Shown here one piece after another: positions 33,901 through 33,977 of a DNA stretch of 64,000 nucleotides. The notes under the pieces were generated by a model. It had not been told where the DNA came from, did no database searches, and was given only the letters and a program-made list of their open reading frames with translations. The translations under genes and the position numbers were made by a program. Position 1 is the stretch's first letter. Every line of letters begins with the position of its first letter. This DNA comes from Stieleria magnilauensis. GTDB taxonomy: Bacteria; Planctomycetota; Planctomycetia; Pirellulales; Pirellulaceae. The stretch is taken from the NCBI GenBank assembly GCA_007753675.1, contig CP036432.1, forward strand, positions 4,500,394 to 4,564,393, written 5' to 3'.

Positions 33901-33961
33901 ATTTTTTGGAAGCCTGATAAAACGATTCAAGATTCCAGGTATCGTCACGGTTTCTCCATAG
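2..33961 (+). CDS. Giant multi-domain surface protein / polymorphic toxin with two Hint domains (5' end outside window)
   Basis: The frame is open from base 2 to the TAG at 33959-33961, and the first visible residues already lie inside a CARDB domain, so the true start is upstream. Residue numbers below count the GTG at 14 as 1. Visible order: CARDB repeats (to nt 3935), PPC-like and IPT-like beta domains (3945-4520), a beta-propeller-like stretch (6810-7560), Ig/cadherin-like repeats (8255-10860), an RHS-entry-like block (11450-12180), dockerin-like motifs (12569, 14480), bacterial Ig repeats (14680-18600), VCBS-like repeats (18960-20650), a NxxGxVAF-type region and a PKD-like domain (20700-22830), Ser/Thr-rich repeats (23500-30960), Hint 1 (Cys10423-Asn10621), a hydrophobic segment, Hint 2 (Cys10928-Asn11145) and a nuclease-like tip. 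Proteins built as long beta-repeat stalk, Hint and C-terminal toxin are known as polymorphic toxins. I infer a secreted or surface-anchored effector. The secretion route cannot be seen because the N-terminus is missing. Confidence 0.93.
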   Translation, partial: DDDLVIATFEHSRGLEAGGDYSRSETITLPPGTSGRFALWVRSDFLDGDSGGNVFENGNESNNDIAHADSIDIMPAAFADLVVSNIDVPQPVNAGSVASVTWTVDNTGIGITNRGDWYDVVYLAEDPAGTQPIEGSEVRFQHFGQIAPGDNYTRTGHFIVPDGLSGDHYVIVHTAKENAPFEFIFDDNNRVASGAFPITLLPSPDLIVSEVVAPDVAEEGTLLDVSWTVTNSGLGSASGGWIDRIYLQSAGDPDGQIIQLGTFPFVDPLTPGKRYTRNEAIRIPIQSAGVFNLFVRTNFQELIYEGSGAVNNTESEPIIINVRSRPDLQVDSITIPERLSSGTTLSPQFTVVNQGAVGTAGTKWIDRVYLSLDTVVDQADILIGELDNGSALAAGERYSSDAGSLVVPIRYRGDVYVIVQTDATDNIAEWPNHQNNISYQSIFIEPEPLADLVVSNVIAPGQVVAGAEIPVRYTVTNRGSGATHGDTWTENVWLTRDKNRPHPGQGDLLLQTTTHTGSLDRLAGYETSITIRIPRQLESGTWYVTPWIDPLDVVPEDMLASNHNPDDPDNIDNNNYKARAIQVLGAQPDLVVSEINAPAVATGGDSVTISWTVDNRGLADADTGAWLDRVYLSDHPDPKAEGARTLLLGEKRRGLPLARGASYTASIDVDLAPAASGQYIVVITDDDLPPQPSIDRSGFFSGASTSSESFTPVQEVDETNNVTAVATTIHAAAANLKVVEFDLPTDAKSGEEVTFRYTVENIGEHPVWSGTTYWKDFLWLSPDSTFIRERASYLGASIHAPAETIDPGDRYTVSFTTTLPEGTGGDYSLWVHLNANNDRSPLLFPYQSRLLLTDWFSAIEGDNDVWRSHFGHWAYEDPGDNLARADLPIRYEEADLTITELQVPASTTSGATVELVYTVQNTGSRKTRVDSWSDRVFLSRDASLDNFDTQLASTSRLGSLEPGESYTGRLSFQIPAGIEGEFHLLLFTDSAAKQDRSGRPSDIGFRRVGIEFELPGVLAPWDLASSAARESARGEVSEYQREGNNIAVRALSIRLSDLPDLQVSTISGPARADRGQEIDVNYTVTNHGGDTVGGQSDWTDLLYLSRDTFLDLASDLYLGSSEHNGGLAAGASYQNNTSVSLPAGLTGPYYLFVISDPDRFDPTGDVFEGPNERNNAAASATPMVIELPDPVDLQVTEIVVPHDVTAGTPTQIQWTVTNTSDVTVSGRWSDSLFFSGDATWDIHDAAAGRAEFRGTLAPGESYTSTLEVITPPLTPGNYRAIVRPDIFDQVYEDVGESNNQTASASTMQLTVPSLTLDVPLDTTLGTGRQTLFAVDVPPDRALRVTVHADDNSVYEVFLRHNQSPTASSFDAHSGGALTDTPATIIPSTDAGTYYVLVRAFATQGGDSAVEILAELLPLAITDLQTDIGGDSGFVTTTISGARFHPDAIVKLVRPGFAEILPAGQNYVSASQLIVTFDLQDAPHGLYDVQVINPGGDVAVVPYRFQIERTIEPEVTVGIGGPRFVLAGDNGTYGVSLKNSGNVDAPYVFYNVGIPELGSNQNVYNLPYNHFSSNLRGGPDGALADLPWAELDSAVNTDGHLTASGYLFDQPADGFAGFTFQVQTYPGLRELHDHAWEAFKAKIYDAIPAYAAIDFLAEGPSSLDKISPGLALVWEAFGAVPDLLIQPLIPFQFHVVASATTMTRDEFLQHALDEADRLRQGILDDNDADAALVNLAGDPQAWQSLYVSYLTESGRLRAVDAIPPTRRDQELASLMATLAGGVLTGPGGDQIIASGDLSDFFDNVRRWYGHDASLKAPIEPNQVNFTSDSLSFLGILQSPNPVAALPTLDDYDLMLDANTHFQTMRVYVPWVPFANRGAGIPAEYQITGITPNDEDVFFPLNLQGYYEQADAHSGTVSQTGPFTLETGGFVPAGEPLPFTVNFQNDPNTTRDANEVRVVVPLDDAVDPRSFRLGDIQIGDITIRMPGGRSLYQGDFDFRDTLGINVRVSGGVDIQSNAATWLIQAIDPLTGEVRSDPDGGLLPPNNARGQGAGFVSYSVQLADSAETGDVVTARARVLLDNAPPEDADDLAYKVDSVAPTSHIDVTPLNDRNDFVVRWNVADDDGGSGFKHVSLYVAEDGGAFKLWKRQLQTAGGEEVWIGRVGTSYEFLALASDRAGNRETPPSGATADDDGSTSSLGVLPWVEETTIPNFGQPAKPTSTPSIHPLFASAERQVPTPASLANPAAFDKVLQPFTAARFADGFDVTVGAAAAAEIGPMALAETPEGDILVSAGPARNQLYRFTSDGGTAGGVWTELDHPIFNLSFDPAGRLWATTGGGPLLELDPSDGSLLAEYGDGLTMGLAIDPASGDLLVGSRYGVERFDPDNGTFSRFSRDQNLRVGSLAFADDGTLYGVQWPERNAVLKFLPSGRAETLLSFTTPIDSLAFGQNDSPLAGLLFVSHNSDAANAGTANTGSELTMVDVASLRRVALASGGSRGDVVVTTRDGRVLISQSDAVDVLSPIAVPELIATHPAQQTVVALPLGLLRVTFSEDMFTGLVTQPHSVLNPGNYAIRTDGSEPPQITEVRYDAASRTAYLFAQGFSVGEHTLYVGKGIESVGGFSLAAGYEIHFTTISEFSANVDIELSGTRLDRQSQSITYDVVIINRGDQDLILPARLVLTPDGQRTGVSSAEAVPGQPATPSADGRWFFDLAANVPDGVRLRSSESTTAETIRWLAPGNINANFAPSFLASASPNLRPRFDSTPPQHVVAGSVYRYEARADDPDSNAVVYWLNEAPDGMQVDLDSGFIDWQTGAETAEQNRVVLYAFDSRGGFTSQTWTVTVAGGNQAPEFISPPADASMTENETLVVPVNVLDRDDATIDVWADNLPPGAFFDASERTLRWSPGEHASGIYRDLTFFASDGVNTTRHTFDLVVADADRPPLIETPQPFTLRQGDHWTYRVSASDPDGDALLFTSDDLPHGATLDADTGTLRWAVGFDQAGTRNIPITVTAGDQSTSDQIVVDVLNANGAPVFESMHGWSIDEGQTLVMEVFAFDPDHPEFRLPVRTSEGALFPPGLVSPVDYRVVGLPDGASFDPETATLTWTPNHDQAGEYTVHIEATDDGDGTGVPVTIHSRVPISVREVNQRPLIDPIENVVLSRGDVVDLPVAVIDPDGDAITLTAASGLPGLPLPDFVTFSDNGNGTGFFHFTPGTAQRGSYTLSIIASDDGNGHGRGRIETTQYDFVVTVQSANDPPQLSPVPSIVVLAGDLLRLPLSTADIDQEPLHYTFSGLPADARIVDSGSYGQALLNWDPKTAHTGTYDVTVTVTDSGNNGAAATLSSSQSFVIDVRDHNTAPVFNQIADAIVDEGETLTLEFIANDLDGDAIWYTSSNLPPGATLDPIDGVLDWTPSFDDSGSYTIDIVATDGSASDTRSFSIDVVPVNRAPRLAFPAPQYAREGVWMEFRITGDDLDGGPLTLTADELPDGALFDPSSGVFRWQPAFDQAGVHDVVFTLTDAQNASDSIRVPIVVDNVNRVPTIESRHHQVLVGELLDFHLAASDPDFDDTLTYAAYGLPDGAALDASTGRITWIPQPGQLGSYVVDVRASDGLAETKHNLVIESVATPRLPEVRIVTTPSFPALPGQTIRVDVIADGVAPIESLSLTYDGGEVTLDEQGRAEILAGSPGKTSLVATAIDVDGFVATVTETVRVRTATDKEAPQVALSFDGSQRITEPTELIAAINDVNLDQWSLEIAAHGSDDFETLASGQSTGEDLTLTTLDPASLANGFYTIRLTASDISGRSSKTSMGVEVNSDSKTDAFTRTDVDAEITFGDQTFQIARQYDSLRQSWRFTFQDVALQAFTEAADASSTVVHPALSGGDRVYLSLPDGRRVGFTFEPQRVQLFPSDDSLVFYKPNWTADAGVDYELRSIDRLLVRGGERYYDQATGQPYHPANFISADDAYELVHPDGRVERIDAAGRITRQQWPGGEIVQISDSGILLPSGEFLAIVHNAQGQIASLRTPTMDLHYRYDDTGRLVEVASVSDVAQSLHRYGYESDTGETLSVAVSFDGNHRAYPADQPLTADLGRAADFSASPIIGELDAGQTDQYAFTIDDAQLRSTDQHVVWVRAIIERYRSPFIADTPRIAGLDPIARSVDGDRTVALFSIQRADQYLLSVAGASADDAGRYRLHLDVVGDINRDGVVDGFDSVALANSMGSFIGDRNYDAAADFNADGAITIADSQLLAANFGFTSDFAALGWDDRFVTVADFPTTTPPPGDPSQPPIDPPVDPSTGDDTRITPAPELPPSVDPPTFTPTSLAPSARATFDIRNGRFDADGEAWTTNGNVGFDNGAAELSESPTERTSLRQAFYVPDDASILRLTISNLSLTSAPDRAPDALEIGLLDAKTFAPLVGVIPLGQTDASLNFATDGTYRSGAGVTVGDTRSSDPSQDLGGVFTDDTMLVQIDVSAVPTGTLAVLSIDLIGFAQPNSHARIDDVFLVSGGLRAPIARTDLATTEEDVPVNLNVLANDSDHESPLVPASLTLVTPAEHGQVFVSTQSGIVTYSPDPDYSGNDSFTYTVKDVDGYVSNEAFVSINVTPITDTPSLVVHTARGDQDTPLPLQIAATATDADDSEHLTVTIASLPQGATLNQGVRIADGQYRLALEDLDELQLMPSAGWSGQAMLNVTVTATDPSADPVSAEEQLRVDVGSVFVNPMSISGFEVNAGEVQRSQLHTLTVTFNQHAWIADASADIFVSNIEGDKLRIPSEKFSYDPDTFTLTIDVNGLIRQDDQYYLMLRNAGIASNANRLQTMASGPEFGSEFLPLPFHRLLGDVNGNNEVDTDDWRDIRISLNSNAESPRYARHRDLTGEGMIDRHDFVVWRNRLGSTTDQDPPQILAGVTLANNRLPLVNAFRTDAELSLVVDDVSEVASLTVSVDGSPTIELVDRLSSEDALQLPLTELYSIAGQTLAPVDHTLTFVAVDRYGNASKPVDVEFVIDEIAPAIPSTPTLLDGDGNVTSTRTLADPRVVIRSIGETGSIVRLYRDGREVGLGVAQSPVDFPLNLGSLGDGTFSFTATAEDPTGNRSATSSSLSITIDTTAPRIDSLRLDPASDTGTLGDQTTENDFISLIGKTEPGAVVSVAGSLQTTVADAAGDLRLEGIPLRFGPNRLTVTVADALGNQRPRSINVFRPRLESNPPTIAFTLADDTGRYQTDAVTASTSLSGALNDESNVTGLFLTVASTSDEHSTQHTTGPFDVSGAITGDAFHLSAAAIEHAIGTGLDDGNVTFTLVAVDQYDNASRAESISFVLDRTAPDVPPELRLSADSDHGRDWTDRITRATSLVVSLDVPELANVAFFVDGNPHAEFLLPQGVGEVTLAGIAEGHHVITTSVTDVAGNVSAVGAALDVSIDTTPPNSVVADLQLPPLNSDSGVLSGSTEAHATVRIYRGLDSQTAIAETIAASDGGFQIDAIRFADGVNRFRVVAEDIAGNAIETNVSARYDAPDRSAPQIQLALERDTGASDTDRLTNDPTVSGMVDDASQIASFQISVDDGPFVHSLGSLRDNAFTLSRSILETIAGHQLSDGERRVQMRATDIVGHASEIAELTFQLDTTRPDAPAPLVLDTASDSGTLGDGITNRDTLTFITGVTATDAEVVLYADGEVVDRADAAESLSLQTRSLPGRHRYVAQSIDAAGNLSPFTAARFITFDDNFIAPAIGLNETQRRDDLGSPLHTDSSIVSLVGRAEPGTRLQILGKPNFADADDFGAFTIDDVRLGAGVNPLVVSATDLAGNVQTVEIDLTFVDIDGPAFDVNLVNDTGRSGTDRRTQDPTIAGTVRDASAIVSLFGSLNGSPPLDVTAALVENTLMIDLSTLESIAGQSVADGRHLLTLWATDAAGNESSTEFQFDLDRQSPPLQTPPDLMTSSDLGHSDQDNLTSNTEPVVRVFAQRGALVKFYVDGTLSGELYSTGAAQYTLPSLDSGTYNVTTTIEDAAGNVAGPSEPLVLTIDAIPPSDLTLELMPLHQSSVRANHTTDAQVSLIGTAEPGSRITMPGQRETPIADAAGTFFFITDLQVGSNEFRVSSEDPAGNRMEQTVVFTRGAVLPPEFTFTSVIDHAITPPSIQGRLRSETAIAVAEVSTDPNFSGRVVDLTAYTTADRFVLTSSDVEIIHGAPFVDGDHALYFRATDNQGRTSAPTALTWTRDTASLAGLRSSVTPLGDDYRYVITATAAANTSKRLDAITLPMATGVTASDFVVPASWSVAYSPGDSAIKSSPIDAADGLSGTGELTFSFTATTAPTQTIATATMADLANGAATRHASVSLALPSATDAVAVPDYFRGNASETLSVDASLGLLANDASGVTGVLVADDATRWGASITVAADGSFTLGPADTYTGIGLGESITDSFTYTVRTADFSLHTATVWITIEGENQSPVAVQDEPSNTAVSLYTRAGTSSTIALADLLRNDVDPDVNDSLAITSVEATSLLGAAVTLSGSGLFADQIVYDPRGVAALDSLAAGEHRIDRITYTISDPNGVTHSSTASVWVQSPINLAPSAAPGTARLTEDGVIDQATFDSLLAGAVDTDHLPSDPELAAVEEVVTSSLGATVSIWPDGTFTYDSSDVVAIQSLSEGETTEDTFLFRVTDGLGFSAAQPIMLTVIGTNDAPSAVDDVYIGVPADGLLTTNIGNGLLANDFDTDSPPPLIVDPSQTASHSVGGATISLRPDGTFDYDPQGVFDHLAEGETALDTFTYVVLDDQGAESAATVTVEIHGVDDAPIAGIDDIERGYWTVASQTIEVPADEGVLTNDHDPDSASSGTVLAASFDGLSQYGARVIVRPDGSFSYDPTASQTLRDLQAAGVDVIDSFTYTLTEVSSASAAATSENQRPAAPLESTSEGVVEIIVRSGPSAYSFDVVGKGYDRIGSGVSINNHGNVAYTATLSGRDTPLIWSDQTGTAKPLIPNEFLFGDATVSSPPRGSGTDTPELRFSDNVQLTDFNRLLVQRQLNARTVSGVIQVGYPLLELADVALSYAELWNAERVLAGDSYGTPKQYAVGDSGLANAGLRWGDPKFLDLQLSGFAAVLPPISGTALLGEQTLVPRVWTLDPVWSSTYFTPANPVWNVFQDPDNFDFSLFRSVALGTSLASIYEEQLYVTPFTSIYPASVTVNNLGQSIFVAETNNSEISAELSLVTYSEDRAQPYVQIPITDPVENIQLSDVGWGVYVDDGRIVTIDLDGNTHRLENFQALDKGVAISDTGIIAAAAVGPMGRGIYAINPQDNNWIKVVGESADAYIDPNEVNVDDIGIGGVSQIVEGAIGINGLVTLESLDEASGSSDGDPETDDEEKENDDSLVGVAGGLVGTIDGTSGAAAGTPFLTVAFMAIGSGGKKGLHTARFYFPSDLKQAPLPPSQFLGHSVVAEIGDLVPKAGRIDAIEGFDIINNSGQIAFATHDKVLRATPPPLTSGEVVYAFEGRSLTDNTVFRRLVDQPVPTEPDGSSNQTPDASGLYVGASVATFIAGDPDASADQFQATIYFGDEPLHDQAEGRGDATDHEPIPALIIPKSSAGGSVPLTFEVVTEHQYLREGPYVITVLITDTKNDNGGLAVTLANVIDVTTEEEIERLALLDEEGNPIEPTVQSFAFPFIEFESPDDEDDLQTDEPLNVKEPRQAVESTFSSLGLKTFVAIDHNSGSFEVAAVGSAGFSYSFGLETAGSDGQGEPNFKQQGDGSEIKVRQVVARGRVNTVNFAAGGFYVADYETTFDGKLENTFTSETNSFAETSVTEASVTSFFVDQKTVVYAPGNRDSTVVDPYFDWKRTSESTTRYTTVGERFVDGDLAGQIDNFIGGGGSSFVGDFTLQGNQTTTETLHEFGTETYDVTKDLRIVTSSRVDHRGGRQQFQFVDVTESTSDYHVHGVIPQAGDYSLQIDTVASSTIIERSQTNGTLRSASSGSSTVTTNALKTYDVTSGRFQLSSSSTSQSNHEQTDTNQTRTSESNSQTTSTSTLSGSGHDLDGDFDFTNQFHSTSQSTTTTANAVDSNFLSTTSQSGTTSIVVDQTGDLYRGNYAYDERSAQTTTSQSVTTNGPVTSTSNSTATTHSEKRSQGNKKTGDFLIESKSSSVSDTQIVETNQTRRSESNIHAESESDAEKSGNAKQGDFSFNGYGFSQTTTHQVQTNTQPSGQIQRIETDESQTGESSYSGSGSAKTAQVIKDEQNRSTLSATQTTTNQTLQSTRTSTSESSGKSHSITNTLTGDFTSENESRIRSDSQTVVTNQDVSSRSEVFSESSTASTTEGNRISGESTSQSSSVSTSQTEELANFLTQTSTTFGHATSRTTASSQHNSVTGAFQTSQSTLDEVDQQSTTTNQSSTTITSSRGTSTQSSTASGNSIVGDHSETSQLSRNTTLLSVSLNGRQPITTAEPIVFPADPDSPIATLADNQTIIIDTGRLVGLTEQNVNASSTTSNGSSTTTSNSISGLFEESSTTSSTVRTLSSRENQGSVTSVETESTSTTVSESCGNSIVGNFIATNTQASNSTDTSTHSNQTLTRVQTNTTTVNEAAKLTGNRITGIVDHISDSSRETVSDTTITNQTLTQTQHSQSTSTSHVTAQNNQITGENESTKTTDQSSSTSSTAANETLTTGETSTSSGQVTVINTGNQNTGDFSESRSATGTVETATTASNRSLSRSGTKRTESTSSSSGTGNSVTGSYDGLESLQQSITASVTESNQSLTDATTLTTTIDSTTQRSGNSVTGTFSDAESSVSTSHQTQTITNQSRTTDITSVVQTDSTRSLSGNRLSGDYTESAGDEQTVTQNETTVNGPLTTTSALVVTRSSEAHSAGNSILSTASTSNTVVETAIQTDTSTNALDSATISITAASTSTNRRDENQITGLYSDTSTSAVTSTRSTTSTNQTETTENATATTSSVTVTATGNHVLGDFQQQSNSTATAETDETTTNQTRTETVVATETVTTSDQVTGNRISGLRSGTSESVTETSMATTLTNQILSNQTLDVQSTILESVTQTSTFTGDSIAGSTTSAAQTSGTRTRAETHSNGTLQASADETTTFSSNRTRTDNAITGSYDDSNSGSQDSTIVGTDSNKSLAVDYTTTEVSSYENHSNGNVIAGDFTSTSAGSSSSTRVWTSTNGPLTIQATGITRETTEESLLGNSIAGTSQSELLIQTTRSLDQTDTNQDLTVTIQSAETSETTTESSRSQFTGAFTSSSETTASGTRDESSSNQGYTSTVADVFSTSSTTHHSGNAITGASTSSESASTQSTTTASGAVQTETTAETTTTTATYSSSTTSNSVTGTYDTESSSSSTQTVALSLTNQTLLVSGNSTSTSVTESTESGNSIAGTYQSDATTNTTASGTGRDENQVLIVDSTFETTSISRNQESGNRVEGTYQSTVTATSTEQHSESNQIDPDSTNTSTNNITSTATTAGDHLTGSYASSSTSKSASTFSETFAYLDLTAKTSSSSTTETSQAASGNAISGDHSRTTHSEIASAGTTAENNQDITTVATTFSSSTVSDTTEVSNALTGIYSSSTTSTSNASSSETSSNQSLSLATTASSESSATTTRSGNRVIGTFSETVTSMSSTTRNESTTNQTLSSVIEVSSSGTAYTSTSGNDFTGASTFESSGTTSTTTSQTDTNQTQTVAMEETQASSSTSSGSTNSITGTYQSTSTTERQTELQETTTNQTSTTTLERTGNSTTTSSHSGNQVTGDYTSTVLTESSAVVTGTSVNQTLSVTTTSQSETASSTTNETGNTRFDAYETETTSSRTVATTQMSTNQTRSTSASTSSTTETSTTRGGNRTSGQYTEDATRAVSSSATGSSSNQTLSTSSETSDAFEEVFRQIGNDITGLYNVTSSTISTSNQELTETNTDRSVTDASSSTETITRSGSGNAITGDYRDSVESTGQSTRNQSGTIGDRSFTSQETMSTRSDSTSTGNAITTADSSTSSSSETYHYSKNTTYADGSDEKTITRTAAQTSATTSNSITGIYASSSSSSSTTAISENGIRSESYSATSEVQSTTESTDSGNSVTAAFESESSSEVSTSVSRTLTDADGTTLSITETASNDSTGTQSGNQITGVFTSTSDFDGSKTTTQTVVSSDGVHDHTAVNRTSIDTASTGSGNSITGTIASETDSTVVTSLAQDGPVGGLSVDYDATTADIADTDSVGNAVTGVFDVTRTGEATWSFTQNIDRAAAGHSNLSGNGVQTYSSDRDENTLTGEASQVTRGTETYALLQTGSDAGGVYEVDLSGQDAFTESETVNGETGVFQRSSEVNGAATGSRTVGGVTASFSDLIDQVVTQAGNYIDGDVDITFSGAGRYDSLIDFVDTSDSAGSTPGNLDHSPTGVPTVMGEAPPLPTAGAAESLSKVSASAIDFSATAPTETLAAASFRDVQSTGLAGVTVGSEWSGSSIIAGYANQGAQAIEQYCFPAGTEILLADGRTKPIEAIAPGDLVASRPQPEFPHQSHPLAHAKVSHQSQPHGHGRVERSKGRVSHAPLSTTPGTVTETYHNAPQQLLHLHIGDRKLATTAGHPFYVINRPTESPQSPAATWNLEPETCNSPAATWKLAADLTPGDQLTTADNVSLTITAITRDASPPVPVFNFCVAEHHNYHVRVPGTDHFVLVHNESFGTFTYGLEPVPEAQQAFSNSALGELMEYASGLFDAAYDAASPYLSQLDNAVSSIQVSSPQWLSSLGGSLLSFASDAGATASGVASAVGTQLADATNHLLIDVGNLAIQNGLFQIGGALTYAGQTNAVAATLSNIDVEVVVATGALVVGSAAALIASGGTALPLVAGMWAGAIDVYIQGELSGQGAGFAEIALGATFGWLDPIGAVGGLAGGVIGYAGADALGLSGAEGYMLGSLIGGIAGTGVAATGRGGSILYAARAMAQDAGGAGIGFAYGQLTGQDFSTSLQYAFYGQMIGGTIGALTVKCFVAGTPVHIPSSDPNQTSVTKPIEQLRVGQRVLGENPLIDRADACLLEPDWSQYVAVTAKVSKRDGDVLELTTLKPDIWLKRNNVRVGQRTLMDIPVADVHNEALITAINPNPDIQPGPGRVILSTFRHTATEILHLTIEGEPTPIQTTPDHPFWDEDRKWFVPAEELHKRSKLRQGDRLAQIYRTHTSKTKTTVFNLETQGENVYEVGRSRLLVHNSSPYGDHGATRKGPPHVNSSGFRDNHERIFSPPDWKAWSQSLDKKLTPTNTAQDLYEIAQTGPINFHVKGGGTKIWADGIDESAASALEAKYITDASRSPFVAESLTPDFIRKKIANEIADEFRRYAAVIADPANPLKQLVVHVNDARAVPFFGSLIKRFKIPGIVTVSP
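8255..10860 (+). other. Array of about nine Ig/cadherin-like (putative-Ig) domains
   Basis: Nine units of about 90-110 residues repeat the pattern N.AP.F...P....EG....V.A.DPDGD....LP.GA..D..TG...W.P...Q.G.Y.......D, for example NQAPEFISPP near nt 8530 and TAPVFNQIADAIVDEGE near 10050. The GA.LD..TG.L.WTP turn is characteristic of the He_PIG/cadherin-like domains of bacterial surface proteins, which bind calcium at acidic loops. Function here is inferred to be structural. Confidence 0.75.
11450..12180 (+). other. RHS-entry-like block with a single YD-type repeat
   Basis: The stretch begins with AEITFGDQTFQIARQYDSL, continues with GGDRVYLSLPDGRRVGFTF near nt 11620 and YELVHPDGRVERIDAAGRI near 11870, and ends with LHYRYDDTGRLVEVASVSD near 12063. 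This order (beta entry segment with RxYDSL, then PDGRRVGFTF, then RYDxxGRL) is how RHS/YD-repeat shells start in other planctomycete giant proteins. Only one clear YD repeat follows before the chain turns to a PPC-like domain and a dockerin, so a full RHS cage cannot form. It is either a relic or a reused beta domain. Confidence 0.6.
12569..12732 (+). other. Dockerin-like paired calcium-loop motif 1
   Basis: GDINRDGVVDGFDSVALAN and AADFNADGAITIADSQLLAANFG form two F-hand-like loops with Asp/Asn at the calcium-coordinating positions. The spacing is that of dockerin type I domains. It is followed by a Pro-rich linker (PPPGDPSQPPIDPPVDPS). Planctomycetes carry many dockerin-like motifs without known cellulosomes, so I infer calcium-stabilised structure rather than cohesin docking. 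Confidence 0.75.
14480..14644 (+). other. Dockerin-like paired calcium-loop motif 2
   Basis: GDVNGNNEVDTDDWRDIRIS and RDLTGEGMIDRHDFVVWRNRLG form a second dockerin-type pair inside the same polypeptide. The second loop has Glu/Gly in place of some Asp residues, so calcium binding there may be weaker. Both dockerins are internal, whereas in ordinary dockerin proteins the module is usually terminal. This suggests the giant protein was built by joining once-separate proteins end to end. Confidence 0.65.
14680..18600 (+). other. Array of bacterial Ig-like domains
   Basis: Repeated units of about 100-200 residues carry turns such as FVIDEIAP, SITIDTTAPRI, VSIDTTPP and VLTIDAIPP (I.D..[AP]P), together with SD.G..GD..T and AEPGS.V/I motifs. 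These are the hallmarks of bacterial Ig-like (Big/Ig-like 6) repeats found in large adhesins. The role is probably a rigid spacer in the extracellular stalk. Confidence 0.7.
18960..20650 (+). other. Five VCBS/cadherin-like repeats
   Basis: Five units each start near N.AP.A..D and contain LLANDxD, then a strand of the form [VI].[PA]DG[ST]F.YDP, then DSFTYTV. Examples are ITVAADGSFTLGP (nt 19110), VSIWPDGTFTYDSSD (19803), ISLRPDGTFDYDPQG (20140) and VIVRPDGSFSYDPTA (20475). This matches the VCBS and tandem cadherin-like repeat families of bacterial surface proteins. Confidence 0.8.
23500..30960 (+). repeat. About 50 Ser/Thr-rich protein repeats of about 48 residues
   Basis: A 7.4-kb coding repeat. 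The most conserved marks are a turn GN.[IV][TS]G.[YF] (for example SGNSVTGTF, SGNAITGDY, SGNQITGVF) and, about 25 residues later, a core [TS]NQ[TS]L. Stretches of Ser, Thr and Glu separate them. I counted about 50 turn motifs by eye; spacing between neighbours is commonly 46-48 residues. The Asn-Gln-Thr/Ser core forms an N-glycosylation-type sequon in most units. There are almost no Cys, Trp or Pro residues. The regular alternation suggests a beta-solenoid or beta-roll stalk. I do not recognise a named family. DNA copies have diverged, so this is an old array. Confidence 0.85.
31280..31876 (+). other. Hint domain 1 (autoprocessing, Hedgehog/intein fold)
   Basis: The domain starts CFPAGTEILLADGRTKPIEA followed by APGDLV, has the central HPFYVI block, a second PGDQLTTADN strand, and closes with VFNFCVAEHHNYHV and FVLVHN. 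The nucleophile is Cys at nt 31280-31282, the block-B His is in TAGHPFY, and the terminal His-Asn ends at 31876. This is the pretoxin-Hint pattern, which cleaves the chain at the domain edge. A low-complexity insert (about nt 31375-31505) and a local duplication of PAATW (about 31635-31700) sit within the fold, so activity is uncertain. A hydrophobic segment follows, not a toxin. Confidence 0.82.
31877..32794 (+). other. Ala/Gly-rich hydrophobic segment between the two Hint domains
   Basis: About 306 residues. An amphipathic stretch (LMEYASGLFDAAYDAASPYL) is followed by several Gly/Ala-rich hydrophobic runs with glycine-zipper character, such as VVVATGALVVGSAAALIASG, IGAVGGLAGGVIGYAGADAL and MLGSLIGGIAGTGVAATG. 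Similar hydrophobic pretoxin segments occur upstream of Hint or toxin domains in polymorphic toxins and are thought to help membrane passage. I infer a translocation or membrane-insertion role; it could also be an unrelated hydrophobic spacer. Confidence 0.55.
32795..33448 (+). other. Hint domain 2 (pretoxin Hint)
   Basis: The domain starts CFVAGTPVHIP with Cys at nt 32795-32797, followed by KPIEQLRVGQRVLG, ATEILHLTIEG, the block-B strand TTPDHPFWDEDRKWF, and the closing strand ETQGENVYEVGRSRLLVHN ending at 33448. Catalytic Cys, the His of DHPFW and the terminal His-Asn are all present, so it looks competent for cleavage between Asn and the Ser-Ser that begins the tip. The base composition falls inside its last third (from about nt 33280), marking the seam at which a new toxin tip may have been joined. 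Confidence 0.88.
33449..33961 (+). other. C-terminal toxin tip, probably restriction-endonuclease-fold toxin 2 (Tox-REase-2 type)
   Basis: The last 170 residues follow the Hint terminal Asn. They contain IWADGIDESAASALEAKYI, which supplies an Asp then Glu-x-Lys as in PD-(D/E)xK nucleases. Then come EFRRYAAVIADP and VVHVNDARAVPFF, ending with IPGIVTVSP. This order (D, ExK, RYAAxxxDP, NDxxAVPFF) matches my recollection of the Tox-REase-2 toxin family. DNase activity after release by Hint 2 is inferred. GC in hand-counted 60-base lines is 38-57%, against 60% in a line from the upstream segment. Confidence 0.7.
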
Positions 33962-33977
33962 TCTCTCAAAGTTCAAA